Source: WRAU01 sp964277385 (GTDB lineage: Bacteria; Pseudomonadota; Alphaproteobacteria; WRAU01; Hepatincolaceae). Taken from it: a stretch of 64,000 bases of DNA. The notes below the pieces were generated by a model, which saw only the letters and a program-made list of their open reading frames with translations, did not search any database and was not told the origin of the DNA. The position numbers and the translations under genes were made by a program. Shown here piece after piece: positions 37,393 through 46,172 of this stretch. The stretch spans positions 496,001 to 560,000 of the forward strand of contig OZ195520.1 of the NCBI GenBank assembly GCA_964277385.1, in the 5' to 3' direction. The stretch's first letter is position 1, and each line of letters opens with the position of its first letter.

Positions 37393-37418
37393 ATTAATAT
37401 ATAAATAAAATTTTACTT

Positions 37419-37447
37419 ATTATAAAAATATTTTAAATATATGTCAA
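37419..37447 (-). promoter_or_regulatory. Consensus sigma-70 promoter of the metN leader
   Basis: On the minus strand TTGACA and TATAAT are separated by exactly 17 bases, ending about 27 bases before riboswitch helix P1. Both boxes match the consensus fully, which is the best promoter in the window. Confidence 0.85.
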
Positions 37448-37625
37448 ATTATTTTTTTTATAACCTCAATAGATTTTAATTAAATTATATATTAGTTTTA
37501 ATAACATTCAGAAGCAATGATATATTTTGTCTTCTTTGTGTTGTGTTTATTGTTTCTTTATAAGAACCAAATTTTTACAATTCAATAAAAATGGGATAAT
37601 ACTAATCTAAAACCTAAATATTTGA

Positions 37626-37653
37626 TTGTAAAAAAACTAAAAATAATTATAAT
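37626..37653 (+). promoter_or_regulatory. Probable eno promoter
   Basis: TTGTAA and TATAAT spaced by 16 bases, about 50 bases upstream of the enolase ATG. Confidence 0.45.
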
Positions 37654-37702
37654 ATATACCATAACATTCATTAGATGATGATCAAAGAAATTGGAGAAAA
37701 AA

Positions 37703-38986
37703 ATGTCAGAAATTATTGATATAAGAGCTAGGGAAATTCTTGATAGTAGAGGTAATCCTACTGTAGAAGTTGATATAGTGTTAGAAGATGGTTCTATAGG
37801 TAGAGCCGCTGTTCCTTCTGGAGCTTCAACAGGTGCTCATGAAGCACATGAATTAAGAGATGGAGATAAATCTCGTTACGGAGGAAAAGGTGTACAAAAT
37901 GCTGTAAATGCTGTGAATAATGAAATTTTTGAAAATTTAATTGGTTGGGATGCTGTGGATCAAAGAGGTATTGATATGATGCTTATTGAACTAGATGGAA
38001 CTTCTACAAAATCAAGGTTAGGTGCAAATGCTATCTTAGGTGTATCAATGGCTGTTGCTAAGGCTGCTGCTCAATCTGCTGGGTTACCGTTATATAGATA
38101 TTTAGGTGGATTTAATTCTTATATTTTACCAGTTCCTATGATGAATGTTATTAATGGTGGTGAGCACGCTGATAATCCTATTGATGTTCAAGAATTCATG
38201 ATTGTTCCTATTTCTGCTAAAACTGTTGCTGATGCCATTAGAATGGGATCTGAAGTTTTTCACTCTCTTAAAAAAATCTTACATGATTCTGGTTTAAATA
38301 CTAATGTTGGCGATGAAGGTGGTTTTGCTCCTGCTTTAAAATCTTCTAAGGATGCTTTAGATAACTTAATGAAAGCTGTTGAAACAGCTGGTTATAAACC
38401 TAAAGAAGATTTTATGTTTGCTATTGATGCTGCTGCTAGTGAATTCTACCAAGATGGTAAGTACAACATGAAAGGGGAAGGTGTTATTAGAACATCAGAA
38501 GAAATGGTAAAATATTGGGAAGATTTATGTAACCAATATCCTATTTTCTCTATTGAAGATGGTTTACATGAAGATGATTGGGAAGGTTGGAAACTATTAA
38601 CTAAAACTTTAGGTGATAGAGTTCAATTAGTTGGTGACGATTTATTTGTTACTAATCCTAAAAGATTAGCTGATGGTATTAAACAAGGAGTTGGTAATTC
38701 TATTCTTGTTAAAGTTAATCAAATTGGTACATTAACAGAAACTTTTGAAGCGGTTGAAATGGCTCATAAAGCTGGTTATACTTCTGTTATTTCCCATAGA
38801 TCAGGAGAAACTGAAGATTCAATAATTGCGGATATTGCTGTTGCTACCAACGCGGGTCAAATTAAAACTGGTTCTTTATCAAGATCAGATAGATTGGCTA
38901 AATATAATCAATTAATTAGAATTGAAGAGCAATTAGCTGATACTTCTGTTTATAATGGTAGCAAAGTTGTTAAATCTAAAAAATAA
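37703..38986 (+). CDS. eno: Enolase
   Basis: Enolase interconverts 2-phosphoglycerate and phosphoenolpyruvate. The 427-residue protein carries all landmarks: REILDSRGNPTVEVD at the N-terminus, GASTGAHEA near residue 40, NVGDEGGFAP near 205, the magnesium ligand region SIEDGLHEDDWEGW near 285, VGDDLFVTNP, and the signature ILVKVNQIGTLTET near 335. The frame also opens at a TTG (37691), but the ATG at 37703 follows GGAG at a good distance. It begins the eno-ftsB-pdh neighbourhood. A weak terminator follows, so later genes likely have their own promoters. Confidence 0.98.
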   Translation: MSEIIDIRAREILDSRGNPTVEVDIVLEDGSIGRAAVPSGASTGAHEAHELRDGDKSRYGGKGVQNAVNAVNNEIFENLIGWDAVDQRGIDMMLIELDGTSTKSRLGANAILGVSMAVAKAAAQSAGLPLYRYLGGFNSYILPVPMMNVINGGEHADNPIDVQEFMIVPISAKTVADAIRMGSEVFHSLKKILHDSGLNTNVGDEGGFAPALKSSKDALDNLMKAVETAGYKPKEDFMFAIDAAASEFYQDGKYNMKGEGVIRTSEEMVKYWEDLCNQYPIFSIEDGLHEDDWEGWKLLTKTLGDRVQLVGDDLFVTNPKRLADGIKQGVGNSILVKVNQIGTLTETFEAVEMAHKAGYTSVISHRSGETEDSIIADIAVATNAGQIKTGSLSRSDRLAKYNQLIRIEEQLADTSVYNGSKVVKSKK

Positions 38987-39009
38987 TCTTTAGATATTTA
39001 TGATTTAAG

Positions 39010-39082
39010 AATAAGGGTTTTCCTTTTTATTTAATTTACTATTTTTATAGTGTGTTGGATAAAAATGAACCCTTATTTTTTT
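39010..39082 (+). terminator. Probable terminator after eno
   Basis: Arms AATAAGGGTT and AACCCTTAT are separated by a long loop of about 48 bases and followed by a run of seven T. The long loop lowers certainty. Confidence 0.5.
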
Positions 39083-39253
39083 ATAAATTATAATAGTTAT
39101 GTAAGGAATAAATCTAAGTTATAAAGGAATTTACATACCTAGAAATTTTTTAATGAAACAAGAATACAGAAATAATAATAAACACTTTAATTCTTGTTTT
39201 AGTCTTATTAAGTTTATAATATACAAGATGTATTTTATATAAAAAAGGATAAA

Positions 39254-39781
39254 ATGTCGGATTATAAAATAACAATTGAAGGAATTTTAGAAACAGAAGA
39301 AATTCATTTTATGGGTTTTTTTAGATATATAAAATTTGAAGATATTCAAAAATATACCCTAGAAGATTCAAAAAAGATTACAGATTTATTATCTAATAAC
39401 ATTACAATAAAAGGCTATAGAATGAATATTATAAAAGGAATAAGTGATGATTTTAAATCTTTTTTTAGTATTTATGGTATCGATGTAGAATTATCAGAAG
39501 GTGCAAACTATATTTTAAATGGAAAAAATGGAGTTTGGGGCATTATACCAGCACATCCAAGTATGTTAAAGGTTATTTTATGTGGTTCTTATGAATATTT
39601 AGCAGAAGCATGGCAAAAAACTATGCACTTTATTCAAAAAAATAAACTAGCTATAGATCACTATTCCAATCCATTGTTAGTGTACAAATCTGAATCTGAT
39701 AATCCTAAAAAATTATTAACAGAGATTTATGTGCCATTAATCTTAACTATAGATACAAATCTAGATTATATAAAGTTATAG
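39254..39781 (+). CDS. GyrI-like small-molecule-binding protein, tandem copy 1
   Basis: The 175-residue protein starts MSDYKITIEGILETEEIHFMGF and has the GyrI/AraC effector-binding fold pattern of two beta-alpha-beta-beta repeats, with a C-terminal LLTEIYVPL strand typical of the fold (family form: xxxEIxxPL). Such stand-alone domains bind hydrophobic small molecules or, in E. coli SbmC/GyrI, protect gyrase. It is a paralogue of the next gene (similar length, same opening and ending motifs). There is no DNA-binding domain, so it is not a transcription factor by itself. An AAAGGA ribosome site precedes the ATG. Confidence 0.65.
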   Translation: MSDYKITIEGILETEEIHFMGFFRYIKFEDIQKYTLEDSKKITDLLSNNITIKGYRMNIIKGISDDFKSFFSIYGIDVELSEGANYILNGKNGVWGIIPAHPSMLKVILCGSYEYLAEAWQKTMHFIQKNKLAIDHYSNPLLVYKSESDNPKKLLTEIYVPLILTIDTNLDYIKL

Positions 39782-39891
39782 TTTTTTGTGAAGGGGTTTC
39801 TTTTAGATAGAAATATGCTAGAAAATAGTAAGATATTAGCATAATTTTAATGACTTTTATATGAAAATATGATACCATACCTGGACCATTT

Positions 39892-39917
39892 GATAACGAC
39901 AAAAGATAACGACAAAA
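39892..39917. repeat. 13-base tandem repeat between the GyrI-like genes
   Basis: GATAACGACAAAA occurs twice head to tail just upstream of the second GyrI-like gene. The reading frame of a longer version of that gene runs through it, but the paralogue alignment places the start downstream. Confidence 0.7.
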
Positions 39918-39937
39918 TCATAAAAAAGAGACAAGAT

Positions 39938-40468
39938 ATGACTAAATATAAAATAAATATTGAAGGTATTGTTGAAACTGAAGATTTGTATCTAATTGGT
40001 TTTGAAAGATATTCAAACATGAAAAAACTTCCAGAAATTATGAAAGAAGATTTTAAAAAATTAGGTGAAAAAACTCTAAAAGTCAAACTTACTGGTACAC
40101 CAGTTACAGTATATAAAGGATTTGATTTAGATTCTTTAAATACCTGCACATTGCATGCCTTACCTATTGAACCAACAGAAGAATCAGCAGAAACTTGTAT
40201 TCAAATATTGGAAGAAAAAGGAGTATGGGCTGTTGTTCCTCCGTTACCAACGGTTTTAAAAGTTACTTTAGAAGGATCTTATGAGCACTTGAGAGAGGCT
40301 TGGTCAAAAACTTATGAATTTATTAAAGAAAATGACCTAATTCCAGATACTTATGCTTCTCCTTGGGAGTCTTACAAAGTTGGATTAACTGATGCCAATG
40401 GAGAAGAATCTAAATTAGTGACAGAGATATTTGTTCCTTTAATTCCATTAGAAGAAGAAAATGAATAA
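39938..40468 (+). CDS. GyrI-like small-molecule-binding protein, tandem copy 2
   Basis: The 176-residue protein aligns with copy 1 from its first residues (MTKYKINIEGIVETEDLYLIGF) to the end (LVTEIFVPLIPLEEE), including the shared KGVW(A/G)(I/V)(I/V)P.(H/L)P segment and GSYE(H/Y)L.EAW. An earlier ATG at 39869 is in frame but adds 23 residues with no counterpart, so 39938 was chosen. It probably shares a promoter with copy 1 or has one in the 13-base tandem repeat region. The function of the pair is unknown. The acidic C-terminus (EEENE) is the main difference. Confidence 0.65.
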   Translation: MTKYKINIEGIVETEDLYLIGFERYSNMKKLPEIMKEDFKKLGEKTLKVKLTGTPVTVYKGFDLDSLNTCTLHALPIEPTEESAETCIQILEEKGVWAVVPPLPTVLKVTLEGSYEHLREAWSKTYEFIKENDLIPDTYASPWESYKVGLTDANGEESKLVTEIFVPLIPLEEENE

Positions 40469-40541
40469 TAATAAAAGATAAATTAGAAAAAGTTACTTAT
40501 GAAAAATATTTAACTTTTCTTTTTATTTTTAGAACTTTAAT

Positions 40542-40706
40542 ATGAAAAAAAACAAAGTTAAACTCAAAAATTTACTAGAGGATGTATTTTGTGCCGTTAT
40601 AAATTTTATATCAGCGCTGCTAATATTATTTATCTATCTTATAAAAGTGACAGTATTTATTTCAAAAATAATTTATTCTGCAATCTTTAATAAGTATAAA
40701 AATTAA
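40542..40706 (+). CDS. Small single-helix membrane protein (54 residues)
   Basis: An ATG at 40542 opens a 54-residue reading with a basic N-terminus (MKKNKVKLKN), a long hydrophobic helix around residues 15-46 and a short polar end (NKYKN). It lies between the GyrI-like pair and ftsB in the same direction, 36 bases before ftsB. I do not recognise it. Its codon use and hydrophobic pattern resemble a real small membrane protein, but length is low for certainty. Confidence 0.4.
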   Translation: MKKNKVKLKNLLEDVFCAVINFISALLILFIYLIKVTVFISKIIYSAIFNKYKN

Positions 40707-40741
40707 TTAATTATTAATGAAATAAGTAGTATTATAAAAAT

Positions 40742-41053
40742 ATGAAAAGTAATCTTTTATTCTATACTAGAAGGTATAAAAAAGTTTTATTTATTGTAAT
40801 GCTTATATCCTTATTTATTTATTCTATAAATAGCATTTTTGTTATATATGATTGGTTGGAAAAATCTAATGATACCAATGTTGAATTTGAGATTTTACAA
40901 CAGCAAAATAATAAAATTTTAGAAGAAATTGAAATTCTAAAATTCAAAACAGGTGGATTAAAAGAAGATAGCTTAAATAAAGATTTACTAGAAACTCAAG
41001 TAAAATCAGTTATAGATGTGGCAAAAACAAAAGAAACAATCATTATATATTAA
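40742..41053 (+). CDS. ftsB: Cell division protein FtsB/DivIC-like
   Basis: FtsB is a bitopic protein of the divisome, working with FtsL and FtsQ. The 103-residue product has a basic cytosolic tail, one membrane helix (residues 15-37), then a coiled coil (EFEILQQQNNKILEEIEILK) and the C-terminal family pattern DSLNKDLLETQVKSVIDVAK followed by TIIIY (family: DPDLLDERAREVLGLAxPxExVI). Its position between eno and pdhA is the usual one in Alphaproteobacteria, which strongly supports the call. Confidence 0.85.
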   Translation: MKSNLLFYTRRYKKVLFIVMLISLFIYSINSIFVIYDWLEKSNDTNVEFEILQQQNNKILEEIEILKFKTGGLKEDSLNKDLLETQVKSVIDVAKTKETIIIY

Positions 41054-41088
41054 TAAAGTAATAAAAAAAAATAGAAAAACAGAATAAT

Positions 41089-42126
41089 ATGATGATAAAG
41101 ATTCCTGTAATTATTCCTTCGTATCAGCCAGATATTGTTTTATTAGAACTAATAGAAGATTTAATAAAGTTAAATGTTCAAAATATTATAGTGATAAGAG
41201 ATGGTTGTTGTTCTAAATACAATTATATCTACGATTCCATAGAGAATAATCCTAACTGTATATTAGTAACTCATAAAAATAATAAAGGAAAAGGTGCTTC
41301 GTTAAAAACAGGATTAAAAACCTATATTTGTAATCAATCTTTTAATAACGGAGTTGTTTTAGCCGATGCAGATGGGCAACACTTACCAAAAGATATTATT
41401 AGAGTTATAAAAGCTTTAGAAAAAAATCCCAACTCATTAATAATAGGAGCTAGATCGTTTAATAATCGCACTCCATTAAGAAGTAAAGTAGGAAACATAA
41501 TATCTAGTTATCTATTTTCTTTTTTATTAGCCAAAAATATTTCTGATACACAAAGTGGTTTAAGAGGTATTCCTCATAATTATGTAGAAAAATTTTCTAT
41601 ATTAGAAGGAAATAAGTACGAATTTGAAACAAATGTCTTAATAGAAAGCAGAAAAAATGATATCAATATTAAAGAAGTTGCAATTGATACCGTTTATTTC
41701 AATAATAATAAATCTTCTCATTTTAATCCTATTCTAGATTCATTAAAAATATATTTTCTTTTAACAAAATACTCTATTTTGGCTATAACTTCTTTTTTAT
41801 TAGATTATAGTTTGTTTATAATACTTCATTTTTTAATAGGAAATTTAGCAATATCTTCTTATGTATCAAGATCCGTATCTTTATTTTTTAATTATCAAGC
41901 TAACAAAAATATTGTATTTAGATATAAAGGAAATAATAAATATTTATTTTTAAAATATTTATTATTATGCTTTATTTCAATTAGTGTATCTTATTTATTA
42001 GTTTATTATTTAATATCAATAAAAATAAATATCATATTAGCAAAACTATTAGCAGAAATTTGTTTATTTTTTTTCAATTTTTATATACAAAAAAAATATA
42101 TATTTAAAAAAAATTCTAGTATTTAA
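41089..42126 (+). CDS. Glycosyltransferase family 2 domain fused to GtrA-type membrane domain
   Basis: Residues 1-215 form a GT2 domain: IPVIIPSYQPD at the start, NKGKGASLKTGLK near 65 and the metal-binding ADADGQH near 95, followed by SDTQSGLRGIP. Residues 225-345 contain four hydrophobic helices of the GtrA type (FLLDYSLFIILHFLIG; FFNFYIQKKYIFK at the end). GT2 enzymes of this kind transfer sugars to polyprenyl phosphate, and GtrA proteins flip the product. A fusion could make and flip a lipid-linked sugar used to decorate lipopolysaccharide or proteins. It is inserted between ftsB and pdhA, which are normally neighbours. Confidence 0.88.
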   Translation: MMIKIPVIIPSYQPDIVLLELIEDLIKLNVQNIIVIRDGCCSKYNYIYDSIENNPNCILVTHKNNKGKGASLKTGLKTYICNQSFNNGVVLADADGQHLPKDIIRVIKALEKNPNSLIIGARSFNNRTPLRSKVGNIISSYLFSFLLAKNISDTQSGLRGIPHNYVEKFSILEGNKYEFETNVLIESRKNDINIKEVAIDTVYFNNNKSSHFNPILDSLKIYFLLTKYSILAITSFLLDYSLFIILHFLIGNLAISSYVSRSVSLFFNYQANKNIVFRYKGNNKYLFLKYLLLCFISISVSYLLVYYLISIKINIILAKLLAEICLFFFNFYIQKKYIFKKNSSI

Positions 42127-42151
42127 TATATAAATAACTTTTTATTAATAA

Positions 42152-42180
42152 TTGAAAAAAATATAAAGATTTGCTACAAT
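42152..42180 (+). promoter_or_regulatory. Sigma-70 promoter of the pdh genes
   Basis: TTGAAA and TACAAT are separated by 17 bases, about 50 bases before the pdhA ATG and after the preceding gene's stop. Good match and spacing. Confidence 0.65.
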
Positions 42181-42231
42181 AGACACATATTGCGAATTAT
42201 AGTCATATAAAATTATTAATAGGAGTTTAGT

Positions 42232-43212
42232 ATGGTTACAAGTACTATAAAATTAACCAAAGAAGATGCCAAAAGAATTTATAAAGAAATGGTTCTTGCT
42301 AGAAAATTTGAGGAGAAATGTGCTCAATTGTATTCTATGGGTCTAATTGCTGGGTTTTTACATCTGTACATAGGTCAAGAAGCAGTAGCTACAGGATTCA
42401 ATTTTTTAAAAAATCCTCAAGATACTCATATAACATCATATAGATGTCATGTACATGCTTTATTACAAGGAGAAATGGATCCTAATGCAGTTATGGCAGA
42501 ACTTTTAGGTAAAGCAACAGGTTCATCTAAAGGAAAAGGTGGGTCTATGCACATATTTTCTAAAGAAAAAGGATTTTTTGGAGGTAATGGTATAGTTGCA
42601 GCTCAAGTTCCAATAGGAGCTGGTTGTGCATTATCTCATAAATATAAAAAAGATGGTGGTGTTAATGTTGCGTACATGGGAGATGGTGCTTTCCCTCAAG
42701 GTCAGGTTTATGAAACTCTAAATATGGCGGCTTTATATAAATTACCAATGGTTTTTGTAATTGAAAATAATGGTTATTCTATGGGAACACCACTTGATAG
42801 AACTTATTCAAATAAAGAGCTATATTCAAGAGGTCCTGTATTTAACGTGCCATCAGATGTTATTAATGGTATGGATGTTATAGAAGTTATGGAAGGTGCA
42901 AAAAAAGCTTTAGATCATGTTAGATCAGGTAAAGGTCCTTTTTTATTAGAAATAAAAACTTATAGATATAGAGGTCATTCAATGTCTGATCCTCAAAAAT
43001 ATAGATCAAAAGAAGAAGTTGATTCGTTCAGGAATACAAATGATCCAATTTTAAATTTTGAAAAATATGTAATCAAAAATAAGCTAATGAAAGAAGAAGA
43101 TTTTAAATTTATCCAATCAGAGGTTAAAAAAATAATATCTGAAGCAGAAAATTTTGCTCTAAATTCAGAAGAACCTGATCCTTCTAATTTGTATAAAGAT
43201 ATTTTAGCTTAA
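42232..43212 (+). CDS. pdhA: Pyruvate dehydrogenase E1 component, alpha subunit
   Basis: With PdhB it decarboxylates pyruvate using thiamine pyrophosphate and passes the acetyl group to lipoate. The 326-residue protein has the TPP motif GDGAFPQGQVYE...NNGYSMGT near residues 150-190, the RCHVHAL segment near 75 and the phosphorylation-loop-like YRYRGHSMSDP near 245. An AGGAG ribosome site precedes the ATG. It is followed by pdhB after 35 bases. Confidence 0.97.
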   Translation: MVTSTIKLTKEDAKRIYKEMVLARKFEEKCAQLYSMGLIAGFLHLYIGQEAVATGFNFLKNPQDTHITSYRCHVHALLQGEMDPNAVMAELLGKATGSSKGKGGSMHIFSKEKGFFGGNGIVAAQVPIGAGCALSHKYKKDGGVNVAYMGDGAFPQGQVYETLNMAALYKLPMVFVIENNGYSMGTPLDRTYSNKELYSRGPVFNVPSDVINGMDVIEVMEGAKKALDHVRSGKGPFLLEIKTYRYRGHSMSDPQKYRSKEEVDSFRNTNDPILNFEKYVIKNKLMKEEDFKFIQSEVKKIISEAENFALNSEEPDPSNLYKDILA

Positions 43213-43235
43213 TTAATAGATACTTATAAAATTTA

Positions 43236-43512
43236 TGGAGATAAAAAATGCCAATAAAAATATTAATGCCAGCATTGTCACCAACCATGACAGAGGGAAC
43301 TCTATCAAAATGGTTAAAAAAAGAAGGTGAAGTAATAAAAAGTGGAGATATACTAGCAGAAATAGAAACAGATAAAGCGACAATGGAGTACGAAGCCACA
43401 GAAGATGGAATATTAGGAAAGATTCTAATTGCCGATGGTACAGAGAATGTTAAGGTAAATGATTTAATAGCTGTAATGTTAGAAGAAGGTGAAGACGCTT
43501 CTTCTTTAGATG
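43236..43512 (+). repeat. Lipoyl-domain DNA duplicate, pdhB copy
   Basis: This 277-base segment, starting in the ribosome site before pdhB, is nearly identical to 44796-45072 at the start of pdhC: by eye eight mismatches, most of them toward the 3' end. The downstream parts of the two genes are unrelated. The pattern fits recent gene conversion or duplication of the lipoyl domain. Confidence 0.9.
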
Positions 43513-44612
43513 ATATTATATCAGGCGGTGTTTCCGTGAATTCAGCTAAAACAACTTCAAATATTGCAAGTGCGAGTGTTACTTCTCCAGTGATAATTTC
43601 TGTTGCTGATATTTCTTATGTTGGTTCACCTACGAGAAATGTAACTGTTCGTGATGCCTTACGTGAAGCTATTAACGAAGAAATGGAAAAAGATGAAAAT
43701 GTATATGTATTGGGTGAAGAAGTAGGGTATTATCAAGGTGCTTACAAAATTACTCAAGGTTTGCTAGATAAATTTGGTTCAGAAAGAATTAAAGATACTC
43801 CAATTACAGAATACGGATTTACAGGTATGGCTGTTGGTTCTGCTGTACATGGATTAAGACCAATTGTAGAATACATGAACTTTAGTTTTTCATTACAAGC
43901 GATAGATCATATAATAAATTCAGCTGCTAAAACTCTTTATATGAGTGGTGGTGAAATTGGTTGTCCTATAGTATTTAGAGGAATAAATGGATCAGGAACA
44001 AGAGTTGCCGCTCAACATTCTCAATGTTTTGCTTCTTTATATGCAAATATTCCAGGATTAATTGTAGTTGCTCCTTATTCTGCTGAAGATGCTAAAGGAT
44101 TATTAAAATCAGCAATCAGAAACAACAATCCAGTGGTTTTCTTAGAAAATGAAATTTTATATGGAAAATCTTTTGATATGCCAGATGTTGAAGACTTAAT
44201 TGTTCCTATAGGAAAAGCTAAAATAGAAAAATCAGGCTCTGATGTTACTATAGTTTCTTTTGCTATGGGCGTTCAGGTTGCTCTTGATGCTGCTGTCGAG
44301 TTAGAATCTCAAGGGATTTCAGCAGAGGTTATTAATCTAAGAACGATTAGACCATTAGATATTGAGACTATAGTAAACTCTATTAAGAAAACAAATAGGT
44401 TAGTAACAGTAGAAGAAGGTTGGGAGTTCGGAGGAATCGGATCACAATTAACAGCAGTAGCGATGGAGCATACTTTTGATTACCTGGATGCACCTGTAGA
44501 AAGAGTAACAGGTAAGGATGTACCAATTCCTTATGCCTCTAATTTAGAAAAACTATCTTTATTATCAGCTTCTGATGTGGTGATTGCTACAAAAAAAGTT
44601 TGTTATAAATAG
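43248..44612 (+). CDS. pdhB: Pyruvate dehydrogenase E1 component, beta subunit with N-terminal lipoyl domain
   Basis: The 454-residue protein starts with a lipoyl domain (MPIKILMPALSPTMTEG; lipoyl-lysine in ETDKATMEYEA near residue 44), then a Ser/Ala/Thr-rich linker to about residue 125, and the E1-beta transketolase-like core (VRDALREAINEEMEKDENVY, VLGEEVG, GFTGMAVGSAV, INGSGTRVAAQHSQ, and C-terminal EEGWEFGGIGSQL). A lipoyl domain on E1-beta is known in many Alphaproteobacteria. The lipoyl domain's DNA is almost the same as in pdhC. The ribosome site GGAG is within the shared segment. Confidence 0.97.
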   Translation: MPIKILMPALSPTMTEGTLSKWLKKEGEVIKSGDILAEIETDKATMEYEATEDGILGKILIADGTENVKVNDLIAVMLEEGEDASSLDDIISGGVSVNSAKTTSNIASASVTSPVIISVADISYVGSPTRNVTVRDALREAINEEMEKDENVYVLGEEVGYYQGAYKITQGLLDKFGSERIKDTPITEYGFTGMAVGSAVHGLRPIVEYMNFSFSLQAIDHIINSAAKTLYMSGGEIGCPIVFRGINGSGTRVAAQHSQCFASLYANIPGLIVVAPYSAEDAKGLLKSAIRNNNPVVFLENEILYGKSFDMPDVEDLIVPIGKAKIEKSGSDVTIVSFAMGVQVALDAAVELESQGISAEVINLRTIRPLDIETIVNSIKKTNRLVTVEEGWEFGGIGSQLTAVAMEHTFDYLDAPVERVTGKDVPIPYASNLEKLSLLSASDVVIATKKVCYK

Positions 44613-44795
44613 TTTAGTTTGTGATAAATAAAATTTAGGGAGTTATGTATAAAAATATACCAGCTATCTTATAAGATAATAATCAAAAATCATGTTGATT
44701 TATATAAATCAAAATATTTTATGATTGTTAATTTGACATATTGCTTGATGTAAATATACATAATTACTTAAAATTAACAATAAGTATATTAAGTT

Positions 44796-45072
44796 TGGAG
44801 ATAAAAAATGCCAATAAAAATATTAATGCCAGCATTATCACCAACCATGACAGAGGGAACTCTATCAAAATGGTTAAAAAAAGAAGGTGAAGTAATAAAA
44901 AGTGGAGATATCCTAGCAGAAATAGAAACAGATAAAGCGACAATGGAGTACGAAGCCACAGAAGATGGAATATTAGGAAAGATTCTAATTGCTGATGGTA
45001 CTGAGAATGTTAAGGTAAATGAGTTAATAGGTGTAATGTTAGAAGAAGGTGAAGATACTTCTTCTTTAGATG
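44796..45072 (+). repeat. Lipoyl-domain DNA duplicate, pdhC copy
   Basis: Second copy of the 277-base segment found at 43236-43512. It covers the ribosome site and lipoyl domain of pdhC. Confidence 0.9.
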
Positions 45073-46106
45073 CTATTGTAAAATCATTAACTTCAGAAAA
45101 TGTACCTGCTAAAACAGTTGCGTCAGCCTCAACTACTAATGTTTCAACTCTTGCTGATTTAAGTTCCTCTTTAATTCCAATAACTGCTAGTTCTAATACT
45201 GGAAGTAAAGTATTTATTACTCCTTTAGCTAAAAGATTAGCAAAACAAAATTCATTAGATGTTTCTAAAATTTCTGGAACAGGACCTAATGGAAGAATCA
45301 TAAAGTACGATATTGAGAACTTTATGAAAAATGGTAGCTCTAGCGCCGATTATAGGTCGAATTCTTCTACTAGTGTATCCACAGTTTCTTTAGGAACATC
45401 TTTTGGTGGTCATTCTGCTGGCTCTTATGAAGATAAAACAAACAGTGGAATGAGAAAAACTATAGCAAAAAGATTACTTGAATCTAAAAATACAATTCCT
45501 CATTACTATCTAACTATAGATTGTAATATGGAAGCTATACTGAAGGCTAGAGCTCAATTAAACGATATTGCAAAAGATAAGTATAAACTTTCCGTAAATG
45601 ACTTCATAATTAAAGCTACAGCAATGGCAATGAGAGATATTCCAGAGGCTAATGCCGCATGGCAGGGTGATACAACTAGATATTTCTTAACAAGCGATGT
45701 TGCTATTGCTGTAGCTACTCCTACAGGATTAATTACTCCAATTGTTAGAGAAGCAGAAAAAAAAGGTTTAGTTCATATTTCTAATGAAATGAAAGAATTA
45801 GCTAAAAAAGCTAAAGAAGGAAAATTACAACCTTCAGAATATCAAGGAGGTGGATTTAGTATTTCTAATTTAGGCATGTTTGGGATTAAAGATTTTTGTG
45901 CTATTGTTAATCCTCCTCAAGCGGGAATTTTAGCTGTTGGCGCTACAGAAAAAAGACCAATTGTAAAGGGTGATCAAATAGTTATTGGTCAAATTATGAG
46001 TGTAACTATGTCTGCTGATCATAGGGTTCTTGATGGTGCTGTTGCTGCTAAATTCTTAAGTGCATTTAAGATGTACATAGAAAATCCAGTAAGTATGATT
46101 TTGTAG
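44808..46106 (+). CDS. pdhC: Pyruvate dehydrogenase E2, dihydrolipoamide acetyltransferase
   Basis: E2 is the core of the complex and moves the acetyl group to CoA. The 432-residue protein has one lipoyl domain (Lys in ETDKATMEYEA near 44), a linker, a peripheral-subunit-binding domain near residues 140-175 (FITPLAKRLAKQNSLDVSKI, GTGPNGRIIKYDI), and a catalytic domain ending with SADHRVLDGAVAAKFL (His and Asp of the active site). It is separated from pdhB by 195 bases without a recognisable gene, and from lpdA by 66. Confidence 0.97.
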   Translation: MPIKILMPALSPTMTEGTLSKWLKKEGEVIKSGDILAEIETDKATMEYEATEDGILGKILIADGTENVKVNELIGVMLEEGEDTSSLDAIVKSLTSENVPAKTVASASTTNVSTLADLSSSLIPITASSNTGSKVFITPLAKRLAKQNSLDVSKISGTGPNGRIIKYDIENFMKNGSSSADYRSNSSTSVSTVSLGTSFGGHSAGSYEDKTNSGMRKTIAKRLLESKNTIPHYYLTIDCNMEAILKARAQLNDIAKDKYKLSVNDFIIKATAMAMRDIPEANAAWQGDTTRYFLTSDVAIAVATPTGLITPIVREAEKKGLVHISNEMKELAKKAKEGKLQPSEYQGGGFSISNLGMFGIKDFCAIVNPPQAGILAVGATEKRPIVKGDQIVIGQIMSVTMSADHRVLDGAVAAKFLSAFKMYIENPVSMIL

Positions 46107-46172
46107 TATAATAGGTTAATTTTTTGTATAAGTTATAATAAATTATGCAAATAAAAAGTTAGGAAAAAAAAG

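Noticed and set aside
44789..45301. 170-codon minus-strand frame over the pdhC start (and its twin over pdhB)
   Set aside because: Antisense shadow of the duplicated lipoyl-domain sequence; no start signals.
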